A stretch of 28,734 bases of DNA from an uncultured Candidatus Saccharibacteria bacterium (GTDB lineage Bacteria > Patescibacteriota > Saccharimonadia > Saccharimonadales > Saccharimonadaceae), in assembly GCA_947097085.1 (NCBI GenBank), contig CAMUQR010000003.1, positions 1-28,734 of the forward strand. Reading direction: 5' to 3'. A program made the position numbers and the translations under genes. The notes below the pieces were generated by a model, which worked only from the letters and a program-made list of their open reading frames with translations, made no database searches and was not told the origin of the DNA. Positions 1-7,559 of this stretch are shown here, one piece after another. Numbering within the stretch: the stretch's first letter is position 1; each line of letters opens with the position of its first letter.

Positions 1-320
1 AACTTTAAGTCGGTGACGCATTCTTTGTTTTTGTTCTCAATCTTTTGAACTAGAGAAAGAAAGACTTTTTCTAGTTGTTCTTTGCTTAATTGCACTCTCT
101 GAGCTTGAGTTGGCTGCGATTGAGATGTATCGTAGGCCAACTGAATCATATCAAATAGCGTCTTCACATCAAGAGTTATTGATTCTTTTTTACTATCAGC
201 TATAAATAATTCTGTCAGGATAAAGTTTAGACGCTGTTGCTCATCTTTATCCAGCTGAGCTCCGAAGTGTAATTGAATATTTTCTCGTACTGTGTTCAAA
301 GTGCTAAAATTTCTCTTCAT
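1..320 (-). CDS. Unknown protein, 3' end beyond window
   Basis: The reading frame opens at ATG 320 on the minus strand and runs off the left edge, giving 106 visible residues that begin MKRNFSTLNTVREN. An AGGAGG ribosome site lies 10 nt upstream (331-336). The ATG at 328 is out of frame and meets a stop after three codons, so 320 is the start. The visible part is hydrophilic, helical and rich in Gln, Lys and Glu, with no signal peptide, membrane segment or motif I recognise. It is AT-rich like the next gene, and both have nearly the same promoter, which suggests shared regulation. Function unknown. Confidence 0.75.
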   Translation of the reverse strand, partial: MKRNFSTLNTVRENIQLHFGAQLDKDEQQRLNFILTELFIADSKKESITLDVKTLFDMIQLAYDTSQSQPTQAQRVQLSKEQLEKVFLSLVQKIENKNKECVTDLK

Positions 321-357
321 ATCTTCATTACCTCCTATTTTTATAATAGATATGATC

Positions 358-375
358 AGTTGCGACATTGCAACT
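358..375 (-). promoter_or_regulatory. Inverted repeat in the leader of the first gene
   Basis: AGTTGC and GCAACT form a 6-bp inverted repeat around a 6-nt loop, between the promoter (392-420) and the AGGAGG site (331-336) of the minus-strand gene starting at 320. It could be an RNA hairpin or a repressor site. The sequence does not tell which. Confidence 0.35.
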
Positions 376-391
376 TAAATTGATAGCTTAT

Positions 392-420
392 TTTATAACA
401 TAAAATTATTATTTTTGCAA
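392..420 (-). promoter_or_regulatory. Promoter TTGCAA-17-TATAAA
   Basis: On the minus strand, TTGCAA (415-420) and TATAAA (392-397) are separated by exactly 17 nt, a good housekeeping-type promoter. It lies upstream of the gene starting at 320 and leaves a leader of about 65 nt. Hexamers, spacer length and AT-rich spacer match the promoter at 962-990. Confidence 0.65.
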
Positions 421-446
421 GTAAAATCGCCTATTATGATAGCTGA

Positions 447-477
447 TTGCTTTAAAAACCACCTCATCGAGGTGGTT
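447..477 (-). terminator. Intrinsic terminator after the 485-922 gene
   Basis: AACCACCTC and GAGGTGGTT form a perfect 9-bp stem with a 3-nt loop (457-477). On the minus strand it is followed by a T-rich stretch (GGTTTTTAAAGC). It begins 8 nt past the stop codon of the gene at 485-922 and separates it from the next minus-strand gene. Confidence 0.8.
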
Positions 478-484
478 AATTGTA

Positions 485-922
485 CTAGCTGAGAAATAGT
501 TCTTCCAACTCTTCCAGAATTTGGAAGAGTATTGGAATTGGGATTGCTTCGGTGCTAATGAGCTTGACGGCTTCGAATTTAATATCAATTAACTCTCGAT
601 ACATGTTAGCGCAATTAATGATGATATCTAGAAACAATACTTGCATATTAGTATCAATATGATTATCTACCTCTGCAAAATCATCTTCTTGGATAGATAT
701 TGCTTGACGTTCTTCAAAGCTTTCAAACAATTTACCAATGTTTATTAATATAGTTGTTTTTTCTATTGAAAAAACTTTTTCGAGCAAGGTCTTTTGTACA
801 TAGTTTACTAAATACGAATAATAATACAGATTAATTGTTCTTGACGCAATCGGAAAATCTTGATCAAGAAGAGTAAGAATCTCTTGAAGCATATAAGAGT
901 TTTTTATTGTATTCTCAGACAT
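485..922 (-). CDS. Unknown soluble helical protein, 145 aa
   Basis: ATG 922 is preceded by AAGGAGG at good spacing, and the frame ends at TAG 485-487. The product begins MSENTIKNSYMLQEIL, is acidic and probably all-helical, and has no signal peptide or membrane segment. I recognise no family. The gene is AT-rich compared with the genes to its right. It has its own promoter (962-990) and terminator (447-477), so it is monocistronic. It lies head to tail with the unknown gene at 1-320, which uses a very similar promoter. Confidence 0.75.
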   Translation of the reverse strand: MSENTIKNSYMLQEILTLLDQDFPIASRTINLYYYSYLVNYVQKTLLEKVFSIEKTTILINIGKLFESFEERQAISIQEDDFAEVDNHIDTNMQVLFLDIIINCANMYRELIDIKFEAVKLISTEAIPIPILFQILEELEELFLS

Positions 923-961
923 ATTTTATCCTCCTTATTCTAAGTTGCTAAAATATCATTA

Positions 962-990
962 TTTATACAATAAATTACTATTTTTTGCAA
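962..990 (-). promoter_or_regulatory. Promoter TTGCAA-17-TATAAA
   Basis: On the minus strand, TTGCAA (985-990) and TATAAA (962-967) are 17 nt apart, upstream of the gene starting at 922. The layout repeats that of the promoter at 392-420. Confidence 0.65.
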
Positions 991-1020
991 ATTAAACTGC
1001 TAATTTTAGTGTAAATCTGC

Positions 1021-1026
1021 TACAAT
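1021..1026 (+). promoter_or_regulatory. -10 TACAAT, leaderless start
   Basis: TACAAT ends 6 nt before ATG 1033 and there is no Shine-Dalgarno. The transcription start should therefore fall on or next to the start codon. Confidence 0.6.
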
Positions 1027-1032
1027 AACCAT

Positions 1033-1950
1033 ATGGTTTATGTTTATTTGGTGTTGATGATGGCAGTATTGGTGGCGCTAACGTTACAACTAGCGTGGCG
1101 TTGGGATTTTTCGCCACTGTCGTCGTGGCAACAGCACCAACTACGCTCTAATAAGCTCACGCCCAAACAAACCCTCGAACAGCAACGTTGGCAGTTATAT
1201 CCGATTTTACGCAGTCTAATAGTGTTTAAGATCATGCTAGAGTCCGGAATATTGTTGTTTATATTACAACAGTTACAACTAAAGGATTGGACGATATTTT
1301 TGAAATGGCTGGGCTTGTTGTTAATTAGTTGGTTAATCGCTAAAATCTGGATAATTGAACGCTGGTCGCGACAGCTGTATTTGAAATTTGAGCCAAAAAT
1401 TCTATCGTTTGCTAGTAAAATCTCTTGGCTGGGGCTGGCAATGTTGCAACAGCCGACGATTCAACCGCCAGGCCTAACTTCGCGTCAGGAATTAGAATAT
1501 CTACTGGAACATGATCAACGGGTTTTGAGTGATACGGAACGACAAATTATGCAAGCTACGGCCGATTTTGTCGAGCTTCGGGCGCAGGATTTGATGGTAC
1601 CTCTCGAGAAGCTCACGAGCGTCAAGTCGACTGAGCTACTCGGTCCACTGAAAATCAACGAACTTTATCAAACCGGTGAACAATTGTTTGTGGTGACGAC
1701 TAAAACTGGCGTGATGGGTCTAATTCAGCTGGATGATTTAACGAATCTAACATCGGGCGAAAGTTATCAAGCTCGGCAACTGGCTCGGCGGGATTTTTTG
1801 GAAGTGTCAACTGAAGCTAATTTAATTGAGGTGATCACTCAGCTGATGGAGCAAAATGCGCAGGTGGCGTTGGTCGGTGATAATCAGCAGATTTTAGGCA
1901 TTATTAAACTCGAAACTATCTTAAAACAGCTCAAAATTGTTAATTTGTGA
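1033..1950 (+). CDS. CBS-domain membrane protein, CNNM/CorC-like
   Basis: This 305-residue protein has a hydrophobic N-terminal part: one segment at about residues 2-22 and further segments at about 60-140, around LLLISWLIAKIWII. A cytoplasmic region resembling the CorC/CNNM CBS pair follows. The stretch VLSDTERQIMQATADFVELRAQD is like the linker before the first CBS domain in that family (shown only to mark it, 146-193 region). The C-terminus ends in a second CBS-like repeat (LGIIKLETIL). Such proteins are linked to divalent-cation transport or homeostasis. Here the membrane part is shorter and more divergent than a usual DUF21 domain, so transport is only a guess. Its TGA stop is part of the aspS extended -10. 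Confidence 0.7.
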   Translation: MVYVYLVLMMAVLVALTLQLAWRWDFSPLSSWQQHQLRSNKLTPKQTLEQQRWQLYPILRSLIVFKIMLESGILLFILQQLQLKDWTIFLKWLGLLLISWLIAKIWIIERWSRQLYLKFEPKILSFASKISWLGLAMLQQPTIQPPGLTSRQELEYLLEHDQRVLSDTERQIMQATADFVELRAQDLMVPLEKLTSVKSTELLGPLKINELYQTGEQLFVVTTKTGVMGLIQLDDLTNLTSGESYQARQLARRDFLEVSTEANLIEVITQLMEQNAQVALVGDNQQILGIIKLETILKQLKIVNL

Positions 1951-1956
1951 TAAAAT
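1948..1956 (+). promoter_or_regulatory. Extended -10 of aspS (TGATAAAAT)
   Basis: TG-A-TAAAAT overlaps the stop codon of the preceding gene. A transcript would start near 1963, followed by a GGAG ribosome site (1970-1973) 5 nt before ATG 1979. aspS can thus be expressed separately from the CBS gene. Confidence 0.5.
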
Positions 1957-1978
1957 AACCTAGAGAAAAGGAGATTTT

Positions 1979-3298
1979 ATGGAACGAACATTGATTCGCG
2001 AATTGCCGAGCTTGGTCGAAAAACAAGTCAAAATCCAAGGTTGGTTACACAAAAAACGCCTGCTGGGCGGTCTAAACTTTATTACAGTCCGTGATCGGAG
2101 CGGTATTGTCCAGAGTTTGTTAGAAGATAAAGATGAAGTCGAAAAACTTCGTGGTATGCAACTTGGTACGGTGGTGGAGTTTGTTGGTACGGTAGTGGCT
2201 GATGAGCGCGCCCCGGGCGGTGTGGAACTGCACGATGTGGCAATCACAGTGCTAACTCCAGTGACTGATGAGCCTCTGATTGAAATTGACAAGCCAATTT
2301 TACATAAATCGGAAAATCTCGATACCTTGTTTGAATATCGAGTGCTAAATGTTCGTAATCTCCAAGAACAAAGTATTTTTAAAATTCGCGCTCAAGTTTT
2401 GCGGGAAATTCGGGAGTTTTTGACGGCGCGGGAGTTTGTGGAAATTGACACGCCAAAGCTACTAGCTGGCGCAACTGAAGGTGGTGCGGAGGTCTTTAAG
2501 CTGGATTATTTTGGCAAAGAAGCGACCTTGGCGCAATCACCACAGTTTTATAAACAAATTATGGTCGGGGCGTTTGAGCGAGTGTTTGAAATTGGCCATT
2601 CATACCGGGCTGAGCCAAGTGCTACGAGCCGTCATTTGACCGAGTTAACCATGTTGGATGTGGAAATGGGCTTTGTTAAAAACCATGATGAAGTGCTAAA
2701 TATGATTGGTGGGTTAGTGATGAGCGTGGCCGGTAATGTCTATCAGACGATGGCTGAGGAGCTACGCAAGCTGAATGCGCCAGAATTGAAATTACCTGAG
2801 TCAGCTGAGGCGATTCCACGCTTTACTATTGCTGAAATTCACGAACTTTATCTTAAACATAACAAAATTGACTTAACTGAAGAAAAAGACCTCACACCGG
2901 ATGAAGAGCGCTTTATCGCTGATTATGCTCGCAAAAATCTTAGTTCAGATTTAGTGTTTGCGATTGATTTCCCGATTGAAGCAGGTAAGTTTTATCACAA
3001 GCTTAATCCTGAAAACGGCACGGTCTATTGGGGCGACCTGATTTTCCGTGGCGTCGAAATTGCCACTTGTCCATTGCGCGAAGAAAACTACCAAAAAATG
3101 CTTGAACAAATGCAAAACGCCGGCATTGATGTCAACGCGCCTGGCTTTAAATACTATTTGCAAGCCTTTCAATTTGGTTTGCCAGCGCACGGTGGTTGCG
3201 GTATGGGTGTTGATCGTTTGGTTCAAAAAATCATTGGTCTGAAGAACGTCAAAGAAGCCTGCCTGTTCCCACGCGACATTAACCGCTTAGCACCGTAA
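1979..3298 (+). CDS. aspS: Aspartyl-tRNA synthetase, archaeal type
   Basis: This class II synthetase charges tRNA with aspartate. It begins with an OB-fold anticodon-binding domain (about residues 15-95) and continues with the catalytic domain, ending in the class II motif 3 region (GCGMGVDRLVQ). At 439 residues it lacks the GAD insertion of the roughly 590-residue bacterial AspRS, so it is the archaeal/eukaryal type often seen in CPR genomes. In the OB fold His24 (GWLH) occupies the place of the Trp found in discriminating archaeal enzymes, and Pro79 lies in the APGG loop. Both fit a non-discriminating enzyme that also charges tRNA-Asn, which would then need GatCAB. ATG 1979 has an AAAAGGAG site. 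A terminator follows. Confidence 0.95.
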   Translation: MERTLIRELPSLVEKQVKIQGWLHKKRLLGGLNFITVRDRSGIVQSLLEDKDEVEKLRGMQLGTVVEFVGTVVADERAPGGVELHDVAITVLTPVTDEPLIEIDKPILHKSENLDTLFEYRVLNVRNLQEQSIFKIRAQVLREIREFLTAREFVEIDTPKLLAGATEGGAEVFKLDYFGKEATLAQSPQFYKQIMVGAFERVFEIGHSYRAEPSATSRHLTELTMLDVEMGFVKNHDEVLNMIGGLVMSVAGNVYQTMAEELRKLNAPELKLPESAEAIPRFTIAEIHELYLKHNKIDLTEEKDLTPDEERFIADYARKNLSSDLVFAIDFPIEAGKFYHKLNPENGTVYWGDLIFRGVEIATCPLREENYQKMLEQMQNAGIDVNAPGFKYYLQAFQFGLPAHGGCGMGVDRLVQKIIGLKNVKEACLFPRDINRLAP

Positions 3299-3327
3299 TT
3301 GGGTTCGACGGAGTAAAATTGCTTACG

Positions 3328-3354
3328 ACCAGCCGGGGTGTCTCGGCTGGTTTT
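3328..3354 (+). terminator. Intrinsic terminator of aspS
   Basis: ACCAGCCG and CGGCTGGT form a perfect 8-bp stem followed by a short T run. It lies 30 nt after the aspS stop and just before the -10 of the next gene. Confidence 0.8.
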
Positions 3355-3358
3355 ATGA

Positions 3359-3364
3359 TATAAT
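3359..3364 (+). promoter_or_regulatory. -10 TATAAT, leaderless GTG start
   Basis: A perfect TATAAT ends 6 nt before GTG 3371, and no ribosome site is present. Confidence 0.65.
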
Positions 3365-3370
3365 AACGGT

Positions 3371-3883
3371 GTGAAAAATCGACTGCTTTATCTTGGATGT
3401 GGCCTACTATTGATGGGCGTTTTAGCGGTACTAGTGCCTCGGCCGGCACATAGTTTGGATTATGCAATTGATTCCAACTTATGCCAGCAGGTCAAAACTC
3501 GCTTGAAACAAATTAAGCTCAGTGATGCAGTGACTCGGGTGAATTACGGGCAGATTTATGAATCGCTTAGTGTCAATGTGATGACGCCCACTAATTTGCG
3601 CCTAGTAGCTAATAATTTAAAACCACTCGAGTTATTGACTATCACCGATAATTACCAAAAACAAGTGATGCAATTCCGCCAGCACTACCTGAGCTATGAA
3701 GAAAGATTATCGCGGGTGATTGAGATGTCATGTGATCATGATCCGGCGCAATTAGTTGGCTCGTTGACAGAATTGCGCCAATTGCGTCACCAACTGAATG
3801 TCGATACTAAGACTTTGCACCTATTGGCGGTCGAATACCAAGCTAAATTTAAGGAATTTTATGATGGACAAAAAGCCAAATAA
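3371..3883 (+). CDS. Unknown secreted helical protein, 170 aa
   Basis: GTG 3371 is chosen because TATAAT ends 6 nt upstream and the frame then opens with a classic signal peptide: Lys/Arg, a hydrophobic core (about residues 5-22) and a probable cleavage after PAHS. The remaining ~140 residues are helical and Gln/Leu-rich, with two Cys (near 37 and 119). I recognise no domain. Its 3' end overlaps the next gene by 20 nt, and the two may work together at the cell surface. It could instead stay membrane-anchored. Confidence 0.75.
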   Translation: MKNRLLYLGCGLLLMGVLAVLVPRPAHSLDYAIDSNLCQQVKTRLKQIKLSDAVTRVNYGQIYESLSVNVMTPTNLRLVANNLKPLELLTITDNYQKQVMQFRQHYLSYEERLSRVIEMSCDHDPAQLVGSLTELRQLRHQLNVDTKTLHLLAVEYQAKFKEFYDGQKAK

Positions 3884-4223
3884 TCCACTAGCGGTGTTTT
3901 TGATTGGAGCGGTGGTGATCGCTACGGTGCTAGCTGGTTTAGGACTATATATTTATCGCGTAAGTGGAGCCTACGCTGTGGATTTGTCACGCCCGGATTA
4001 TAAAACTAGCCGTCAAGAAATCCATCATACTTCTGAAAACGAACGCCTTAAGGTATCAAAAGATGGTAAGGTGAATCAGCAACTGGTTGACGAGATTAAT
4101 GAGAGTTTTAAGTTTTATCTCAAAGAAATTAGCGAAGAAGCTTTTTCGGAGCGAGCGATGAGTGACGGAGCGTTCGGTCTGCCATCAATGGAACCAGCGC
4201 CACCATCAGCGTCAACTGAGTAA
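3864..4223 (+). CDS. Unknown single-pass membrane protein, 119 aa
   Basis: The start is placed at ATG 3864 (MDKKPNNPLAVF) because AAGGA (3851-3855) lies 8 nt upstream; ATG 3861 is the alternative. One transmembrane helix (about residues 9-31) is followed by an extracytoplasmic or cytoplasmic hydrophilic tail that contains YAVDLSRPDYK and ends in a Pro/Ser-rich stretch. No known domain. The start lies inside the preceding secreted-protein gene, so the two are translationally coupled. The GDPD gene follows after 9 nt, making a three-gene operon. Confidence 0.7.
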   Translation: MDKKPNNPLAVFLIGAVVIATVLAGLGLYIYRVSGAYAVDLSRPDYKTSRQEIHHTSENERLKVSKDGKVNQQLVDEINESFKFYLKEISEEAFSERAMSDGAFGLPSMEPAPPSASTE

Positions 4224-4232
4224 TTAAGGGCT

Positions 4233-6110
4233 ATGTCAAAAACTCCACTTATCAATAGCGCCATGAAGGCCAAGACGGCGCAACCATTGCTGGAAAAAAC
4301 TAGTGCTAAGCCAGCCCGCGGTAAGGTGATTTGGCTACTTTTAAAATATCAAATTGTTACTAAAACTTTACTATATATTGCGTTGGTGCCAGGATTTACG
4401 GCCTTGGTGCGGTTGCTGATTTTATCGACTGGGCGGACGGCGATTACCAGTGGTGATTATTGGCCGTTTTTACTCAGTGCTCAGGGAGCGGGGATGCTAC
4501 TGCTGGCGATTTTGCTACTTATGGTGACGGTTGGGCTGGACATTAACGCCTTTGTGGTGATGACGGCCTTGATTTATGAGGGCAAAACTGAGTTGACAGT
4601 TCGGCGGATGTTGCTGGTTGGTCTTAAATCGTTGAAGTTGTTAATCCGACCATCAGGGCTCGTGATTGTGTTTTATGTGTCATTGGTTCTGCCACTGCTG
4701 GGTTTGGGGATTTTTATCACCCCAACTCAAGGTTTGCAGATTCCGAATTTTGTGACTGAGGTAATTTATGATAGTCCGCTCTATTTAGGGCTGTATGTGA
4801 CGGCATTGTTTGGTTTGCTGGTGCTGGGATTAAGACATATTTTTGCCTTGCATTATATGATGATTCTGGGGCAGGATACGCTCACGGCGTTTCGTAGTTC
4901 GGCACGGTTGTTAAAAGGCCGGAAATGGCAATTTTTTAAAGATTTTGTTATTAAAGGTATCTTTAAAGCTGGCTTGCGTCTGATTGCGGTTTTTGCATTA
5001 GCCGGGGCGGTGTTAGTGCCAATTTTCTTCTTGGGGGTTGGTGGCGTGATTGGTCGGCGCTTTTTGATTGGTATGGGTATTTTGCTGACACTGGAAGTCA
5101 TGAGTCTATTAGTGTTGCTATTAACGCCATTGATTATTAATTTATTAACGACTTTGTTTTATCAATATAATCAGGCTGATGGTCGGACGGTACGGTTGTT
5201 CAGCGAGATGGAACAGTTCAAAAGTCAGCGTCAAGCTAAGCAATTTAGCACCAAGTTGGCAGTGAGCGTGGTGTTAATTATTGTGATGACGGTGAATATG
5301 GCGGTGGCGGGTGTGTTGGCATTTGATGCTGATTTAGGCAACAGTCGTCCGGCAATTGATATCATTGCACATCGTGGGGGTGGAGATTTAGGGGTGGAAA
5401 ACAGTATAGATAGTTTACGGCGGGTAATTGCCACCGGTGGCGTAAAATGGAGTGAAATTGATGTTCAACGCACGCAAGACGGTCATTATATTTTAAATCA
5501 CGATATGACGTTTAAACGCCTAGCGGGTGAGGCGCGCAGTGCTCAGCAAATGACCCTGGCGGAGATTAAACAGCTAAGTTTACGCAATCATTTTCGACCA
5601 GATCAACCAGCACAACCAGTCGCGACAATCGAAGAAGCGCTAGACGTGGCTAAAGATAAAATCGGTTTGTTTGTTGAGCTAAAAGGTCGAAGTGCTGATC
5701 GACAAATGGCTGATGACCTAGTGCGGATGATTAAACAGCGTCAGATGGTCAAACAAACTGTGTTATTGTCAATGAAATATTCACTGATTAAGTATATTGA
5801 AGAACGCTATCCAGAGATTCAGACGGGTTATTTGTATTACTTCGCAGTTGGTGGCACGGCGGATTTGGTGGGCGACTATCTGATTATGGAGGAACTACAG
5901 GCAACACCATCAAAAGTGGCAGAGATTCAGGCAAAAGGTAAAAAAGCTATTGTTTGGACAGTTAATCGTCCGGCGTCAATTGATCATTTTTTGCGGTCGC
6001 GAGTCGATGGAGTGATCACTGATCACGTAGAGCGAGTGAAGCGCTATCTGCAAGATTATCAGAAGCGTTCAGAATTTGAAAAAATTGCCGAACAGCTGAT
6101 GAACGACTAA
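4233..6110 (+). CDS. Membrane glycerophosphodiester phosphodiesterase
   Basis: This 625-residue protein has two parts. Residues ~30-365 hold about seven or eight hydrophobic segments, resembling the GPDPase membrane domain. Residues ~375-610 form a GDPD catalytic domain with the HRG signature at 380-382, the following EN pair (GVENS), an acidic SEIDVQ motif and a second His (LNHDMTF). The last strand contains VWTVNRP and GVITDHVERV, typical of the family. It should hydrolyse glycerophosphodiesters, from phospholipids or possibly polyglycerophosphate polymers, releasing glycerol-3-phosphate. This would fit a host-dependent organism scavenging lipid parts, but that is inference. ATG 4233 has AAGGG only 2 nt upstream, so initiation may rely on coupling with the gene before. 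Confidence 0.9.
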   Translation: MSKTPLINSAMKAKTAQPLLEKTSAKPARGKVIWLLLKYQIVTKTLLYIALVPGFTALVRLLILSTGRTAITSGDYWPFLLSAQGAGMLLLAILLLMVTVGLDINAFVVMTALIYEGKTELTVRRMLLVGLKSLKLLIRPSGLVIVFYVSLVLPLLGLGIFITPTQGLQIPNFVTEVIYDSPLYLGLYVTALFGLLVLGLRHIFALHYMMILGQDTLTAFRSSARLLKGRKWQFFKDFVIKGIFKAGLRLIAVFALAGAVLVPIFFLGVGGVIGRRFLIGMGILLTLEVMSLLVLLLTPLIINLLTTLFYQYNQADGRTVRLFSEMEQFKSQRQAKQFSTKLAVSVVLIIVMTVNMAVAGVLAFDADLGNSRPAIDIIAHRGGGDLGVENSIDSLRRVIATGGVKWSEIDVQRTQDGHYILNHDMTFKRLAGEARSAQQMTLAEIKQLSLRNHFRPDQPAQPVATIEEALDVAKDKIGLFVELKGRSADRQMADDLVRMIKQRQMVKQTVLLSMKYSLIKYIEERYPEIQTGYLYYFAVGGTADLVGDYLIMEELQATPSKVAEIQAKGKKAIVWTVNRPASIDHFLRSRVDGVITDHVERVKRYLQDYQKRSEFEKIAEQLMND

Positions 6111-6167
6111 AAAACCTATTAAAAGTGCCAAAAACCGTATCTCCGGCTAGTTTTTAGCTATTAAAAG

Positions 6168-6189
6168 TATTGTTGTTTTTACAACAATA
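6168..6189. other. 9-bp inverted repeat between convergent genes
   Basis: TATTGTTGT and ACAACAATA flank a 4-nt TTTT loop between the convergent GDPD gene and murC. Neither side has a strong T tail, so it is only a possible bidirectional terminator. An 11-bp direct repeat CTATTAAAAGT (6116-6126, 6158-6168) lies beside it. Confidence 0.4.
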
Positions 6190-6218
6190 GTCTGGATTGG
6201 AGTTGGAAAGTGATCTGA

Positions 6219-7475
6219 CTAATTAAGATTGCGTCGGACGAAACTATCGAGTTTGCCAGCACTCATCAAAACCACCAAGTCATTTTGTCGCAAGTGTTGT
6301 TTGATGTCGGTAATCAGTTGATCGTTAAAATCAGCAACCGTGGCTTGCGGTAAATCGGTGGTCAGTTGAGCTGGACTAAGCACTTGATCATGATGATCAC
6401 GGGCGACGAAAGTCGGCAACCAGTAAATCTGATCCGCTCCAGCAAATGCCTCTGGATAATTGGCTTGGAATTGAACTTGACGTTCGTTCTGGTGTGGTTC
6501 GTAAACGGCAATAATCTGGTTTAAATTATGCTGTAGGGCGTATTCATGAGCCAGTTCGAGAGTAGCTTTAATTTCGGCTGGATGGTGAGCATAATCACTG
6601 ATCAGGTTATGCTGGAGCGCTTCAAAGCGACGACCAGCGCGTGGAGCAGAATTTAAAATCTCAATGACGCTAGCTATATTAAACCGCTCGTCGTGTAGGA
6701 GTGGTGCTAGTTCAATGATTAATTGAGCGTTGGCACGGTTATGCTCGCCAAGGAGCGTCAAATCAGGATTGATATTTTGTGCTAATAGAAACTTATCACT
6801 CGGTTGATAACCTGGCCAAATGTCTTTTGGCCACATAATAATTTGAGCGGATTGATCAAAAAATTGACTAAAGGCTTGGTGATAATCGTCAATGGTCGGA
6901 TAAATATCAATGTGGTCGTAATCAACCGCTGGAATAAGGGCGTAATCTGGCTGATAGTGCAAAAAATTGCGGTCGTATTCGTCACATTCATAAATAAAAT
7001 AGTGACTGTCGGGGTCGAACTTGCCCGCCTCAGCGAAAGGCAGAGTGCTACCAGCCAGATAACTAGCAGGCACGCCTAATTGTCGGAATAACCAAATTAG
7101 CATGGTCGTAGTGCTGGTTTTGCCGTGTGCTCCCGCCACCGCGATAAGTTTAAAATTGTGTTTTTTAATAAACCACGGGATGAATTGATCGCGTTTGGCG
7201 GTAGTCAGACCGAGCGCTTGAGCACGGGTTAATTCAGGATGGTCGGCTGGCAGAGCGGAGGTGTAAATCACCCAGTCGATTGGTTTCTGGGCGTGTAAAT
7301 AATTCAAAAAATCACCAGATTGGTCGGTCGAAATATTGACGCCACGTTCTTTGAGGTGTTCGGTGTTGCGATTAGTTTGCTGGTCACTACCAACTACTTC
7401 AAAACCAGCATCAAGCGCCAAATGTGCCATAGGTGCCATGCCAGTTCCACCGATACCAACGAAATAAATTCTCAT
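6219..7475 (-). CDS. murC: UDP-N-acetylmuramate--L-alanine ligase (MurC)
   Basis: This cytoplasmic ATP-dependent ligase adds L-alanine to UDP-MurNAc, the first step of the peptidoglycan stem peptide. The N-terminal UDP-binding fold opens with GIGGTGM (7-13), the ATP P-loop is GAHGKTS (115-121), and the central domain has YECDEYDRNFL and DYDHIDIYP, which are MurC hallmarks. The C-terminal Mur ligase domain contains SDYAHHPAEI. At 418 residues it is shorter than the usual 450-490, mostly at the C-terminal end. A TATGAT -10 ends 6 nt before ATG 7475, so the mRNA is probably leaderless. Mpl is unlikely because the N-terminal signature is that of MurC. Confidence 0.92.
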   Translation of the reverse strand: MRIYFVGIGGTGMAPMAHLALDAGFEVVGSDQQTNRNTEHLKERGVNISTDQSGDFLNYLHAQKPIDWVIYTSALPADHPELTRAQALGLTTAKRDQFIPWFIKKHNFKLIAVAGAHGKTSTTTMLIWLFRQLGVPASYLAGSTLPFAEAGKFDPDSHYFIYECDEYDRNFLHYQPDYALIPAVDYDHIDIYPTIDDYHQAFSQFFDQSAQIIMWPKDIWPGYQPSDKFLLAQNINPDLTLLGEHNRANAQLIIELAPLLHDERFNIASVIEILNSAPRAGRRFEALQHNLISDYAHHPAEIKATLELAHEYALQHNLNQIIAVYEPHQNERQVQFQANYPEAFAGADQIYWLPTFVARDHHDQVLSPAQLTTDLPQATVADFNDQLITDIKQHLRQNDLVVLMSAGKLDSFVRRNLN

Positions 7476-7481
7476 ACTATT

Positions 7482-7487
7482 ATCATA
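7482..7487 (-). promoter_or_regulatory. -10 TATGAT of murC, leaderless
   Basis: TATGAT on the minus strand ends 6 nt before ATG 7475, with no Shine-Dalgarno in between. Confidence 0.55.
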
Positions 7488-7559
7488 ACAGGTTTTGATT
7501 GAAAAAACAGCGGATTTATGGTTAAATTAAAAGCAGTTGAATAATCCTGTGGTGGGACC

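Noticed and set aside
6130..6155. AAAAAC ... GTTTTT as terminator of the GDPD gene
   Set aside because: Only A-T pairs at the base with mismatches inside; too weak.
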